Source: JAWKHR01 sp041394725
GTDB lineage: Bacteria; Acidobacteriota; Vicinamibacteria; Vicinamibacterales; SCN-69-37
DNA: 7,101 bases
Direction of reading: 5' to 3'
NCBI GenBank assembly: GCA_041394725.1
Contig: JAWKHR010000099.1
Span: forward strand, 1-7,101
Shown: in pieces, positions 1-5,511 of the stretch
Layout: every line of letters starts with the position of its first letter
Numbering within the stretch: position 1 is the stretch's first letter
Notes under the pieces: generated by a model
What the model saw: only the letters and a program-made list of their open reading frames with translations
Told to the model about the DNA's origin: nothing
Databases searched by the model: none
Made by a program: the position numbers and the translations under genes

Positions 1-1847
1 TCGGCCGACAGCGCGCGGGCCGCGAGGTCGTTCGGCACCCGTTCGTAGTAGCGCCCGTAGTGCCCGTAGATCCTGGTCAGGCCGTCACGGGTGGCGAGGA
101 AGGTGGCACCCACGCGGGCCGCCCAGTTGCCGGCCAGGGTGAAGCCCTGGACGAGGGTGCCGTTCAGGGTTTCCCGCTCGTACCGGACACCCGGCTCGAG
201 CGTCAGCCGGTCGCCGACGCGCCAGGTGTCCTGCACGAACAGGTCCCCGTAGTGCTGCGTCGTGACGCGCCCCGAGTTGAAGTTCGCCCGGGTCACGGAG
301 TAGATGCGCCCGAACGTCAGGTCCGGCAGGACGGTGATCTGCGCGCCGGTGGCCGTCGTGCGGCCGTCGGGCGCGACGAAGACCGGGCCGGTGCGCTGGT
401 TGATCTGGCTGTAGCTGACGTTGTCGAACTCGCCGCCGCCGCGGATCTCGTGGCCGCCGGCCACCCACGTCAGCTTCGCCGAGTACTGATCGTTGACGCT
501 GCGGTTGCCGGCTTCGTAGAACCCGATGCCGCCGGTCGTCACGGTGGGCGTCACGGTCTGGTCCGTGACGCGCCAGGTGTCCACCGAGGGCGTCTCCGCG
601 ATGCGGTTCAGCGACCGCGCGTAGGACGCCTCGGCGAGCAGGTGGTCGTTCAGCGCGCCGTGATAGTTGACCGTCTGGTTGTGCCCGCCGTACTCGAGCG
701 AGCTGTACGACGAGGTGTCGGTGACGAGCAGCGCCGACAGCCGCTGCGGCCCCAGATCGCCGACCGACGGGTCCCCGAAGAACGACGCGTCGATGCGGTT
801 GGTGGCGTTGACCTGCCACGTGCCCTTCGCGGAGTAGGTCCGGCTGGTCCGGACCTGATCCACGTTGCCGCGGCTCGCCAGGGGAAATCCGGCGGGCGCC
901 TGCAGCGTGACCACCGATCGGCTCGGGTCGTAGGCGCCGAAGAAGAAGACGTGGTTGCGGACGACGGGACCGCCGCCCTCGATGCCGGCGTCCACCGAGT
1001 GCGTGGACTCGGTCTGCACGCTGCCATTGGTCGACTGGTACTGCATCCAGGGCGCCTCGAGCGCGGCCGCGCGGCCGTAGGTGAACGCCGATCCCCGCAA
1101 CAGGTTCGTGCCGCTCTTGGTGACCACGTTGACCACGCCGCCGGTGGCCTGGCCGAATTCCGCCTCGTACCCACCGGTCTTCACCTGGATTTCCTGCACG
1201 AAGTCGAACGGCGTCGCCTGGCCCAGCGACCCGAAGACGATCGAGTACGAGCCGAGCGCGCCGTACCCCGTGTTGGTCACGTTGACGCCGTCGATGACGT
1301 ACTGGTTGTCCAGGCCGGTGGCGCCGCCGACCGACGGATTGGCGTGACCGACCGTGGACGAACTGCTGACGCCCGGCGCCAGGTACAGGGCGTCACTCAC
1401 CGTGCGCCCGACCGGGACCTGCTGCAACTGTTCGCTCGACAACGTCGTGCCCGTCGTCGTGTTCGTCGGGCTGATGAGGTCGGCGCCGGCGGTGACGCTG
1501 ACCGACTCGGTCACCGTCCCGATCTCCAGCTGGAGCGACACCTCGGCCGGCTTGCCAATCGACACGATCACGCCGGACCGCTCCGCGGGCGTGAAGCCGG
1601 TGAGCACGGCCTTGACCGCGTAGCTGCCCGGTGTCAGAAACGGGACGGTGAACCGCCCCTGCGAGTCGCTCGTGACGGTCTTGACGCCCTGGCCACCCGT
1701 CACGGTCACGGTCGCGCCCGGGACCGCAAGGCCCTGCGCGTCGACGATGCGCCCGGTCAGCGTCCCCGTCGTCTCCTGCGCGAACGCGGCGCGCAGCGGG
1801 ATGAGGGTGAGGACGGCCACCAGGATGAGGAGACGTCGCTGTCTCAT
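1..1847 (-). CDS. Oar-type TonB-dependent receptor with carboxypeptidase-regulatory-like domain (5' part of gene; C-terminus outside window)
   Basis: Outer-membrane beta-barrel receptor, expected to import a large substrate (glycan, peptide or chelate) using TonB/ExbB/ExbD energy. Read from ATG at 1847, the frame stays open for 615 residues to the left edge. Residues 1-23 form a signal peptide (RRLL, hydrophobic core, then AFA before Q24). Residues about 27-110 are a carboxypeptidase-regulatory-like beta-sandwich (TGRIVDAQGLAVPGATVTV, then QGRFTVPFLTPGSYAV). Residues about 137-248 are the plug, with NQYVIDGVNV (181-190) and EIQVKTGGYEAEFGQATGG (219-237), then VVNVVTKSGTN. Barrel strands follow, including VVRNHVFFFGAYDPS. 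This order is typical of Oar/Cna-B-like receptors of about 900-1100 residues, so roughly one third is missing. I see no clear TonB box. AAGGAG lies 10 bases before the ATG. The gene is divergent from exbD. The substrate cannot be predicted. The family call is firm. Long frames on the opposite strand are codon-bias shadows. Confidence 0.93.
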   Translation of the reverse strand, partial: MRQRRLLILVAVLTLIPLRAAFAQETTGTLTGRIVDAQGLAVPGATVTVTGGQGVKTVTSDSQGRFTVPFLTPGSYAVKAVLTGFTPAERSGVIVSIGKPAEVSLQLEIGTVTESVSVTAGADLISPTNTTTGTTLSSEQLQQVPVGRTVSDALYLAPGVSSSSTVGHANPSVGGATGLDNQYVIDGVNVTNTGYGALGSYSIVFGSLGQATPFDFVQEIQVKTGGYEAEFGQATGGVVNVVTKSGTNLLRGSAFTYGRAAALEAPWMQYQSTNGSVQTESTHSVDAGIEGGGPVVRNHVFFFGAYDPSRSVVTLQAPAGFPLASRGNVDQVRTSRTYSAKGTWQVNATNRIDASFFGDPSVGDLGPQRLSALLVTDTSSYSSLEYGGHNQTVNYHGALNDHLLAEASYARSLNRIAETPSVDTWRVTDQTVTPTVTTGGIGFYEAGNRSVNDQYSAKLTWVAGGHEIRGGGEFDNVSYSQINQRTGPVFVAPDGRTTATGAQITVLPDLTFGRIYSVTRANFNSGRVTTQHYGDLFVQDTWRVGDRLTLEPGVRYERETLNGTLVQGFTLAGNWAARVGATFLATRDGLTRIYGHYGRYYERVPNDLAARALSA

Positions 1848-1931
1848 GGGTACCCTGCTCCTTCACTCGCCCGTTCGGACCCCGGCCTCCGCGACGAACA
1901 TCGGAAGCCGGACCGCAGGACGAACCAGCCG

Positions 1932-1985
1932 AGTACACCGGCACGGGCTGAACCGGGAGTGAAGCGCGCATTAATGTCACTTAAG
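1932..1985 (-). promoter_or_regulatory. Predicted activator-dependent promoter of the receptor gene: hexamer direct repeats plus -10
   Basis: Reading the minus strand toward the receptor there are CTTAAG (1985-1980), ATTAAT (1975-1970), CTTCAC (1964-1959) and GTTCAG (1953-1948). The last three are spaced at exactly 11 bp. Ten bases further on is TGTACT (1937-1932), a four-of-six match to a -10 element. No TTGACA-like -35 lies 17 bp upstream of it. Repeated hexamers one helical turn apart ending about 10 bp before a -10 are the arrangement of OmpR/PhoB-family activator sites. The inferred transcript would start near 1925 with a leader of about 78 nt. The repeats and spacing are seen directly; the role is inferred. 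Confidence 0.6.
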
Positions 1986-2043
1986 GTACGGAGACGCCGG
2001 GCACACCGCGCGGGCGCCGCGCCACCGGCACGGATTACGACGA

Positions 2044-2087
2044 GTTAATCATCGCTTCACGTCGGTTTCAGGCGGGGCGTGTGTACT
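2044..2087 (+). promoter_or_regulatory. Predicted activator-dependent promoter of exbD: matching repeat array plus identical -10
   Basis: On the plus strand toward exbD there are GTTAAT (2044-2049), CTTCAC (2055-2060) and TTTCAG (2066-2071), all at an exact 11-bp pitch. TGTACT (2082-2087) follows after 10 bp. Order, spacing and the -10 hexamer equal those of the receptor promoter on the other strand, so the two arrays are outward-facing copies of one design. Inferred transcription would start near 2094. That would exclude the GTG at 2081 as start codon and favour ATG 2111. Confidence 0.6.
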
Positions 2088-2110
2088 GGCGCGCGGACAG
2101 GTCGACGCGC

Positions 2111-2581
2111 ATGCACCGGCACACGCACCACGACTCGCTCGACGACGCGGACGACGTCCGCGTCCATCGTCGCCCCGGCACGCTCGCGGCGACCATGAAC
2201 GTGACGCCGCTCATCGACGTGCTGCTCGTCCTGGTGATCATCTTCATGGCCGCGCTGCCGCTCGCCCAGCGCGGCCTGGACATCCTGCTGCCGGCCGACG
2301 CCACCGAGCAGCGCACGCCGGCCGATCCGACGCAGATCCTCGTGGAACTCACCCCCGACCGGCACCTGACCGTCAACCAGCAGGACGTGTCACCCGGGCA
2401 ACTGGGTCCCACGCTGCAGCATCTTCTCGAGCGTCGCCGCGACCGGACCGTGTTCCTCATCGGTCCGGGCTCGGCCAAGTACGGCGAGATGATGTCCATC
2501 ATCGACACCACCATCGGCATTGGCGGCGACGTCGTGATCGTCACCGACGAACTCCGGAAGGCTGCCCGCCGCGTGCAGTGA
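2111..2581 (+). CDS. exbD: ExbD/TolR-family biopolymer transport protein
   Basis: Inner-membrane proton-channel subunit that, with ExbB (or TolQ), couples the proton-motive force to TonB (or TolA). The 156-residue product has a charged, His/Asp-rich cytoplasmic N-terminus (1-28), then MNVTPLIDVLLVLVIIFMA (29-47). This is the family signature, containing the single membrane helix and the essential Asp (D36, equivalent to D25 of E. coli ExbD). The remainder is the periplasmic domain, including ILVELTPDRHLTVNQQ and a C-terminal GGDVVIVTDELRKA. Length fits the family (about 130-170). Start choice: GTG 2081 is in frame, but it overlaps the predicted -10; ATG 2111 has AGG 9 bases upstream; ATG 2195 would remove the N-terminal tail. 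No exbB or tonB is in the window, so partners must be encoded elsewhere. Its placement opposite a TonB-dependent receptor with a matching promoter favours ExbD over TolR. The start is uncertain. Confidence 0.9.
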   Translation: MHRHTHHDSLDDADDVRVHRRPGTLAATMNVTPLIDVLLVLVIIFMAALPLAQRGLDILLPADATEQRTPADPTQILVELTPDRHLTVNQQDVSPGQLGPTLQHLLERRRDRTVFLIGPGSAKYGEMMSIIDTTIGIGGDVVIVTDELRKAARRVQ

Positions 2582-2591
2582 GGTGGCCGCC

Positions 2592-3998
2592 TCAGGCGCG
2601 AGGGAGCGCGGGCAGGCGAACCGTGAAGGTCGTGCCGTGGCCGGGACGACTCTCGACGGTGATCGTGCCGCGATGCTGCGTGACGATCCAGTGGACCAGG
2701 CTCAGCCCGAGGCCGGACCCCGGAATCTGTCTCGAGCGCGCCTGATCGACGCGGAAGAACCGCTCGAAGACGCGGGCCGCGTCCTGGGGCGTCAGGCCGA
2801 CCCCCGAGTCGGCCGCGTCGATGCGTGCCATGTCGCCGTCGCGGGCGACCCGGAGCACCACGCGGCCCGGGCCGGGCGTGAACCGGAGCGCGTTGTCGAG
2901 CAGGTTCAGCAGCAGCCGGCGCAGCCACGTCGGATCCCCGACCACCATGAGCGAGTCCGGGGCTTCGCACCGGAGGTCGATCTCCGCGGCCTCCGCGAGC
3001 GGAAGCAGCTGCTCGACCAGCGACGCCGCCAGGGCACCGACGTCCACGGGCTCGCGCAGCAGCGGAATCTGGCCCGACTCGGCGCGAGCCAGGGTCAGGA
3101 TCTGGTCGATCAACCGCGACAGGCGATCCACCTCCTCGATCTGGCTGGCGTAGCGGGCGGCCTGCCCGGCGCCGAGGTCAGGCGCTCGGAGGCTCAGTTC
3201 AATCTCTCCGCGGAGCACGGCCAGCGGCGTCCGGAGCTCGTGCGCCAGCGCCGCACTGAACTGGCGCATCTCGTCGACCGCCGCTTCCAGCCGGTCGAGC
3301 GTCCCGTTGAACGACTGGGCCACGCGATCCAGTTCATCGCCGGTCCCCCGCCGGGGCAGGCGCCGGTCGAGGCTGTTCACGTCCACCGACTCGGCGGCCA
3401 CCGCGATCGCCGACAACGGGCGGAGGGCCACGGCGGAGAGCGCCCACGCGACGAACGCCCCCGCCAGCACGACGACCGGCAGGCCCCCCAACAGGAGCTG
3501 GCGATAACGTTGAAGCGCGGCTTCGAGCGGCGTGAGCGACACGCCCACCCGGAGGAGGTAGGGGCGCCCCGCGTCGGAGAGGCCCGGACTGTTCGCGACG
3601 CGCAGGCGTCCGTACGGGGTTTCGAGATCCACGGGCTCGGGCCGGTTCACGATCCGCCGCACCTCGTCCGGCGTGAGCGTCAGCCCGAGCGGGACGAAGG
3701 TCCCGGACTGGGCCAGCAGCCGGCCGGACGGGACGTCGAAGACCTGGAAATAGCGCGTCGCTTCTCCGATGAACACGGCCTCGTCGCGGTCGGCGGCATC
3801 CGCCGTCACGACGGCGCTGTCGGCGGTGACGCGAAGATAGCCGTGAAGCCCGTTCGCCAGTTCCGCGAGGCGCTGGTCGGCGTCCGAGACGAGGCTGCGG
3901 GCCAGCACCTGGTACGAGGCGACGCCGAGACCGGCAATGAGCAGGCCGAAGACGGCGGTGGCGATGGCCGCGAGACGGGCGCGGAGCGTCAGCGTCAC
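2592..3998 (-). CDS. Sensor histidine kinase, membrane-bound, HAMP-HisKA-HATPase
   Basis: Two-component sensor of 468 residues that should autophosphorylate and pass phosphate to the neighbouring response regulator. Layout: first membrane helix about residues 8-31; periplasmic sensor domain about 32-167; second helix about 169-192; HAMP about 193-246 (ALRPLSAIAVAAESV, then DELDRVAQSFN); HisKA with H253 in ALAHELRTPLAV; N box NLLDNALRFTP (365-375); G1 box DSGVGL (397-402); F box FERFFR (411-416); G2 box GSGLGLSL (427-434). All catalytic motifs are intact. The layout and the SLDRRLPRRGTGDELDRVA stretch resemble the heavy-metal (CusS-type) sensor group, but the periplasmic domain shows no obvious metal-binding cluster, so the signal is unknown. 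GTG 3998 is chosen because its GTGA overlaps the regulator stop codon by 4 bases, indicating translational coupling; there is no separate Shine-Dalgarno. The upstream extension of this frame only shadows the regulator gene. Confidence 0.93.
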   Translation of the reverse strand: MTLTLRARLAAIATAVFGLLIAGLGVASYQVLARSLVSDADQRLAELANGLHGYLRVTADSAVVTADAADRDEAVFIGEATRYFQVFDVPSGRLLAQSGTFVPLGLTLTPDEVRRIVNRPEPVDLETPYGRLRVANSPGLSDAGRPYLLRVGVSLTPLEAALQRYRQLLLGGLPVVVLAGAFVAWALSAVALRPLSAIAVAAESVDVNSLDRRLPRRGTGDELDRVAQSFNGTLDRLEAAVDEMRQFSAALAHELRTPLAVLRGEIELSLRAPDLGAGQAARYASQIEEVDRLSRLIDQILTLARAESGQIPLLREPVDVGALAASLVEQLLPLAEAAEIDLRCEAPDSLMVVGDPTWLRRLLLNLLDNALRFTPGPGRVVLRVARDGDMARIDAADSGVGLTPQDAARVFERFFRVDQARSRQIPGSGLGLSLVHWIVTQHRGTITVESRPGHGTTFTVRLPALPRA

Positions 3999-4669
3999 GG
4001 CGGCACGTCGGTCAGGACGTAGCCCACGCCCCGGACGGTGTGGATGAGGGGCGGCGTGAAGCCCTTGTCGATCTTGTTGCGCAGCGAGTTGATGTGCACC
4101 TCGACGACGTTGCTGACGCTGTCGAAGTGGATGTCCCACACGTGCTCGATGATGAGCGTCCGCGTCACCGGGCGGTCCGCGTTGCGCATCAGGTATTCGA
4201 GCAGCGCGTATTCCTTCGGCTTGAGGGCGACGTCCACGCCGGCCCGCCGCACCTGGCGCCGGACGGCGTCCAGCTCGAGATCGGCCACGCGCAGGACGGC
4301 CTGCTGGGGCGCGCCGCGACGGAGAATCGCGCGCAGCCTGGCCGACAGCTCGGCGAGGGCGAACGGCTTGACCATGTAGTCGTCGGCGCCGGCGTCCAGG
4401 CCCGAGACCCGGGCCTCCAGCGCGTCGCGCGCCGTCAGGATCACGACCGGCATCGCCGGTCGCCGCGCGCGGATCTCGCGCAGGACCTGGAACCCGGATC
4501 GCCCCGGCAGCATGAGGTCCAGCACCACGGCGTCGTAGTCGATGACCGCGGCCTGGTCGGCCGCGTCGGTGCCGTCGTTCAGGACGTCCACCGCCCAGCC
4601 TTCCTGTTCCAGGCCCGACTGGATGAAACTGGCCACCTTCTGGTCGTCCTCGACGACGAGGACCCGCAT
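3995..4669 (-). CDS. OmpR/PhoB-family response regulator (receiver plus winged helix)
   Basis: DNA-binding partner of the adjacent kinase, 224 residues, the usual length. Receiver domain 1-115: acidic pair D8/D9, phospho-acceptor D51 in VVLDLMLPG, T79 in VILTA, and K101 in YMVKPF. The winged-helix effector domain is about 124-220, with LKPKEYALLEYLMRN, then SNVVEVHINSLRNKIDKG (recognition helix) and the wing IHTVRGVGYVL. Sequence style is that of the QseB/PmrA/CusR-like group. ATG 4669 has GGAGG 6 bases upstream, an excellent ribosome-binding site. The gene is 176 bp downstream of the STAS gene on the same strand, and its stop overlaps the kinase start. Family members usually bind hexamer direct repeats at 10-11-bp pitch. 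Such repeats flank this locus at 1948-1985, 2044-2071, 5303-5330 and 5398-5425, so it is the obvious candidate ligand; that link is inference. I see no such array in front of its own gene. Confidence 0.95.
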   Translation of the reverse strand: MRVLVVEDDQKVASFIQSGLEQEGWAVDVLNDGTDAADQAAVIDYDAVVLDLMLPGRSGFQVLREIRARRPAMPVVILTARDALEARVSGLDAGADDYMVKPFALAELSARLRAILRRGAPQQAVLRVADLELDAVRRQVRRAGVDVALKPKEYALLEYLMRNADRPVTRTLIIEHVWDIHFDSVSNVVEVHINSLRNKIDKGFTPPLIHTVRGVGYVLTDVPP

Positions 4670-4747
4670 CCTGCGCCTCCACGACGGGCCGCGCGCCCTG
4701 GAGTCCGGGCCGCTGCTCGATCGTATGTTCTCACACGCATCGGGCTA

Positions 4748-4762
4748 CCGGCCGCCGGCCGG
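4748..4762. repeat. Short GC inverted repeat between STAS and regulator genes
   Basis: CCGGCC (4748-4753) and GGCCGG (4757-4762) are perfect arms around a 3-base loop. No T-run follows on either strand. In DNA this rich in G+C such repeats also arise by chance. Confidence 0.25.
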
Positions 4763-4805
4763 CGCGCGCTCCTGGGGCTCGACGACCAGCTCGTTGTCTC
4801 CTGTT

Positions 4806-4824
4806 CGCGGCCGGCGCCGCCGCG
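4806..4824 (-). terminator. Possible GC hairpin after the STAS gene
   Basis: CGCGGC (4806-4811) pairs with GCCGCG (4819-4824), and the self-complementary GGCGCC (4813-4818) lies between them. The hairpin begins about 22 bases after the STAS stop codon on the minus strand. No T-run follows, so it is not a classic intrinsic terminator; it may only pause transcription or protect the 3' end. Confidence 0.3.
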
Positions 4825-4845
4825 GGCGGCTGGCGGACGCCCGCA

Positions 4846-5202
4846 CTACCGGGCTGGCGAGTCGATCAGGTTCGCGACGGCCTCCGGCTCCGACTCGTAG
4901 CAGTCGAACACGGTCAGCAGCTTGGTCATCACGAGCAGCTCGCTCAGGCGCCCGCCGACGTGCAGCAGGCCGATCCGGCCGCCGCGGTTGCGTGCCGCGG
5001 ACCAGGCCTGCACGAGCTCGCCCAGGCCGGCGCTGTCCACGTACCGGACCCGGCGGAGGTCGAGGAGGATGTGCCGGCGGCCTTCCTGCGCCAGGGTCCG
5101 CACCAGGTCGGCGATCCGCAGCCCCTCACGGCCGTTCATGGTGATGTCGCCGGCGATCGCGAGGACCACCACGCCATCGGTGGTGCGTCGTTCGATGTGC
5201 AT
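4846..5202 (-). CDS. STAS-domain protein, anti-sigma factor antagonist type
   Basis: Single-domain STAS protein of 118 residues, the usual size of SpoIIAA/RsbV-type antagonists. Visible family features are the opening strand VVVLAIAGDITMNG (11-24), the core strand HILLDLRRVRYVD (44-56), and DSAGLG (56-61). S57 stands where SpoIIAA-like proteins are phosphorylated by an anti-sigma kinase. After it come a long helix and RIGLLHV. Unphosphorylated, such proteins typically bind an HPK-type anti-sigma factor and free the sigma factor. No partner kinase, phosphatase or sigma factor is in the window, so the partner is unknown; a role in a larger signalling complex is equally possible. ATG 5202 is chosen because AGGA lies 11 bases upstream and the product starts right before the first STAS strand. 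An in-frame ATG at 5304 would add 34 unrelated residues and lies within the predicted promoter. Gene order suggests it could be co-transcribed with the two-component pair. Confidence 0.9.
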   Translation of the reverse strand: MHIERRTTDGVVVLAIAGDITMNGREGLRIADLVRTLAQEGRRHILLDLRRVRYVDSAGLGELVQAWSAARNRGGRIGLLHVGGRLSELLVMTKLLTVFDCYESEPEAVANLIDSPAR

Positions 5203-5284
5203 CGCGGATCCATTCCTGGCGCGGGTTCGTCGCGGCGGGTTGACCGCCCAGGGCACGGCGCCTTTCCCGTCGGAGGCTCGTGGG

Positions 5285-5310
5285 TCAGTCTGTGCACGGC
5301 ACATGACTGA
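5285..5310. repeat. Long imperfect palindrome over the predicted STAS promoter
   Basis: TCAGTC (5285-5290) followed by TGTGC (5291-5295) pairs with GCACA (5299-5303) and GACTGA (5305-5310). This gives 11 paired positions around the loop ACG, with one bulged T at 5304. It covers the predicted -10 (5292-5287) and the last activator hexamer of the STAS promoter, so it could be a repressor operator. The pairing is seen directly; the function is inferred. Confidence 0.5.
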
Positions 5311-5330
5311 GGCATGAACGGCGCATTATT
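5287..5330 (-). promoter_or_regulatory. Predicted promoter of the STAS gene with weaker repeat array
   Basis: On the minus strand there are AATAAT (5330-5325), GTTCAT (5319-5314) and AGTCAT (5308-5303) at 11-bp pitch, then CAGACT (5292-5287) after 10 bp. The first two hexamers match the other arrays well. The third hexamer (three of six versus GTTCAG) and the -10 (three of six) are poor. The array ends 101 bp before the STAS start codon, the same distance as in the receptor promoter. Confidence 0.4.
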
Positions 5331-5341
5331 TCCCGTTCATG
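5313..5341. repeat. 29-bp perfect inverted repeat, upstream copy
   Basis: CATGAACGG (5313-5321) and CCGTTCATG (5333-5341) are perfect 9-bp arms around an AT-rich 11-bp centre. The core is ATGAA-N17-TTCAT, the same core and spacing as the repeat at 5387-5415. The left arm contains the GTTCAT hexamer of the STAS array. It probably binds a dimeric regulator; this is inference. Confidence 0.6.
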
Positions 5342-5386
5342 TCCCGCGCGGCTTTCGGCCACCGGGGCGGCCTGCCGGCGGCCGGT

Positions 5387-5415
5387 GATGAAGCAACCTT
5401 AATCCTGGCTTCATC
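5387..5415. repeat. 29-bp perfect inverted repeat, downstream copy
   Basis: GATGAAGC (5387-5394) and GCTTCATC (5408-5415) are perfect 8-bp arms around 13 bp containing CTTAAT. The core is again ATGAA-N17-TTCAT. It starts 74 bp after its partner, close to seven helical turns, so bound proteins would face the same side of the DNA. The right arm contains the CTTCAT hexamer of the dksA-like promoter array. Confidence 0.6.
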
Positions 5416-5441
5416 GCCCGCTCAGTCCCTCGTGGCGAAAT
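5398..5441 (+). promoter_or_regulatory. Predicted promoter of the dksA-like operon: repeat array
   Basis: On the plus strand there are CTTAAT (5398-5403), CTTCAT (5409-5414) and GCTCAG (5420-5425) at an exact 11-bp pitch, the same order as at the receptor and exbD promoters. At the -10 position, 10 bp further on, is CGAAAT (5436-5441), a weak three-of-six match. If used, it would place the in-frame ATG at 5440 inside the promoter and make ATG 5512 the real start. Confidence 0.5.
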
Positions 5442-5511
5442 GGCCCCCACGGCACCGGCCCGCCGCCCGGACAGGCGCGCCGCCAGGCGCCGTGAGGCGT
5501 GGAGCCCCGTC

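Larger units (their letters stand above)
4670..4845. other. Intergenic gap between STAS gene and response regulator
   Basis: This 176-bp stretch holds no convincing gene. On the minus strand, TACGAT (4733-4728 region) sits in the only relatively AT-rich patch (about 4725-4740) and is a four-of-six match to a -10, but nothing like a -35 lies 17 bp upstream. It also contains two GC-rich hairpins (4806-4824 and 4748-4762). The two-component pair may have its own weak promoter here or be read through from the STAS gene. Confidence 0.4.

Noticed and set aside
60..2048. A 662-codon open frame on the plus strand opposite the receptor gene
   Set aside because: It mirrors the receptor's codon bias, has Arg/Val/Gly-rich low-complexity sequence with no domain, runs through the promoter region and lacks a ribosome-binding site. 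The minus-strand frame gives a clear Oar-type receptor.
2588..2598. Small hairpin CGCC-TCA-GGCG at the kinase stop codon as a terminator
   Set aside because: Four-base-pair stem, no T-run on either strand, inside coding sequence; chance in GC-rich DNA.
2583..4022. A 479-codon plus-strand frame opposite the kinase
   Set aside because: Arg/Gln/Glu-rich shadow without motifs; the minus-strand frame has every histidine-kinase box.
2592..4682. Regulator-kinase fusion suggested by the continuous frame upstream of the kinase
   Set aside because: The extension is the wrong frame of the regulator gene and is Arg/Gly-rich; the regulator itself is intact in another frame with a strong ribosome-binding site. 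The two genes overlap by 4 bases, not fused.
5303..5425. CRISPR-like repeat pair
   Set aside because: The two 29-bp elements share only a spaced core, not full sequence, and there are just two; operator-type repeats fit better.
5440..5511. N-terminal 24-residue extension of the DksA-like protein from ATG 5440
   Set aside because: No ribosome-binding site, Arg/Ala-rich sequence outside the family fold, and overlap with the predicted -10; ATG 5512 has GGAG at good spacing.
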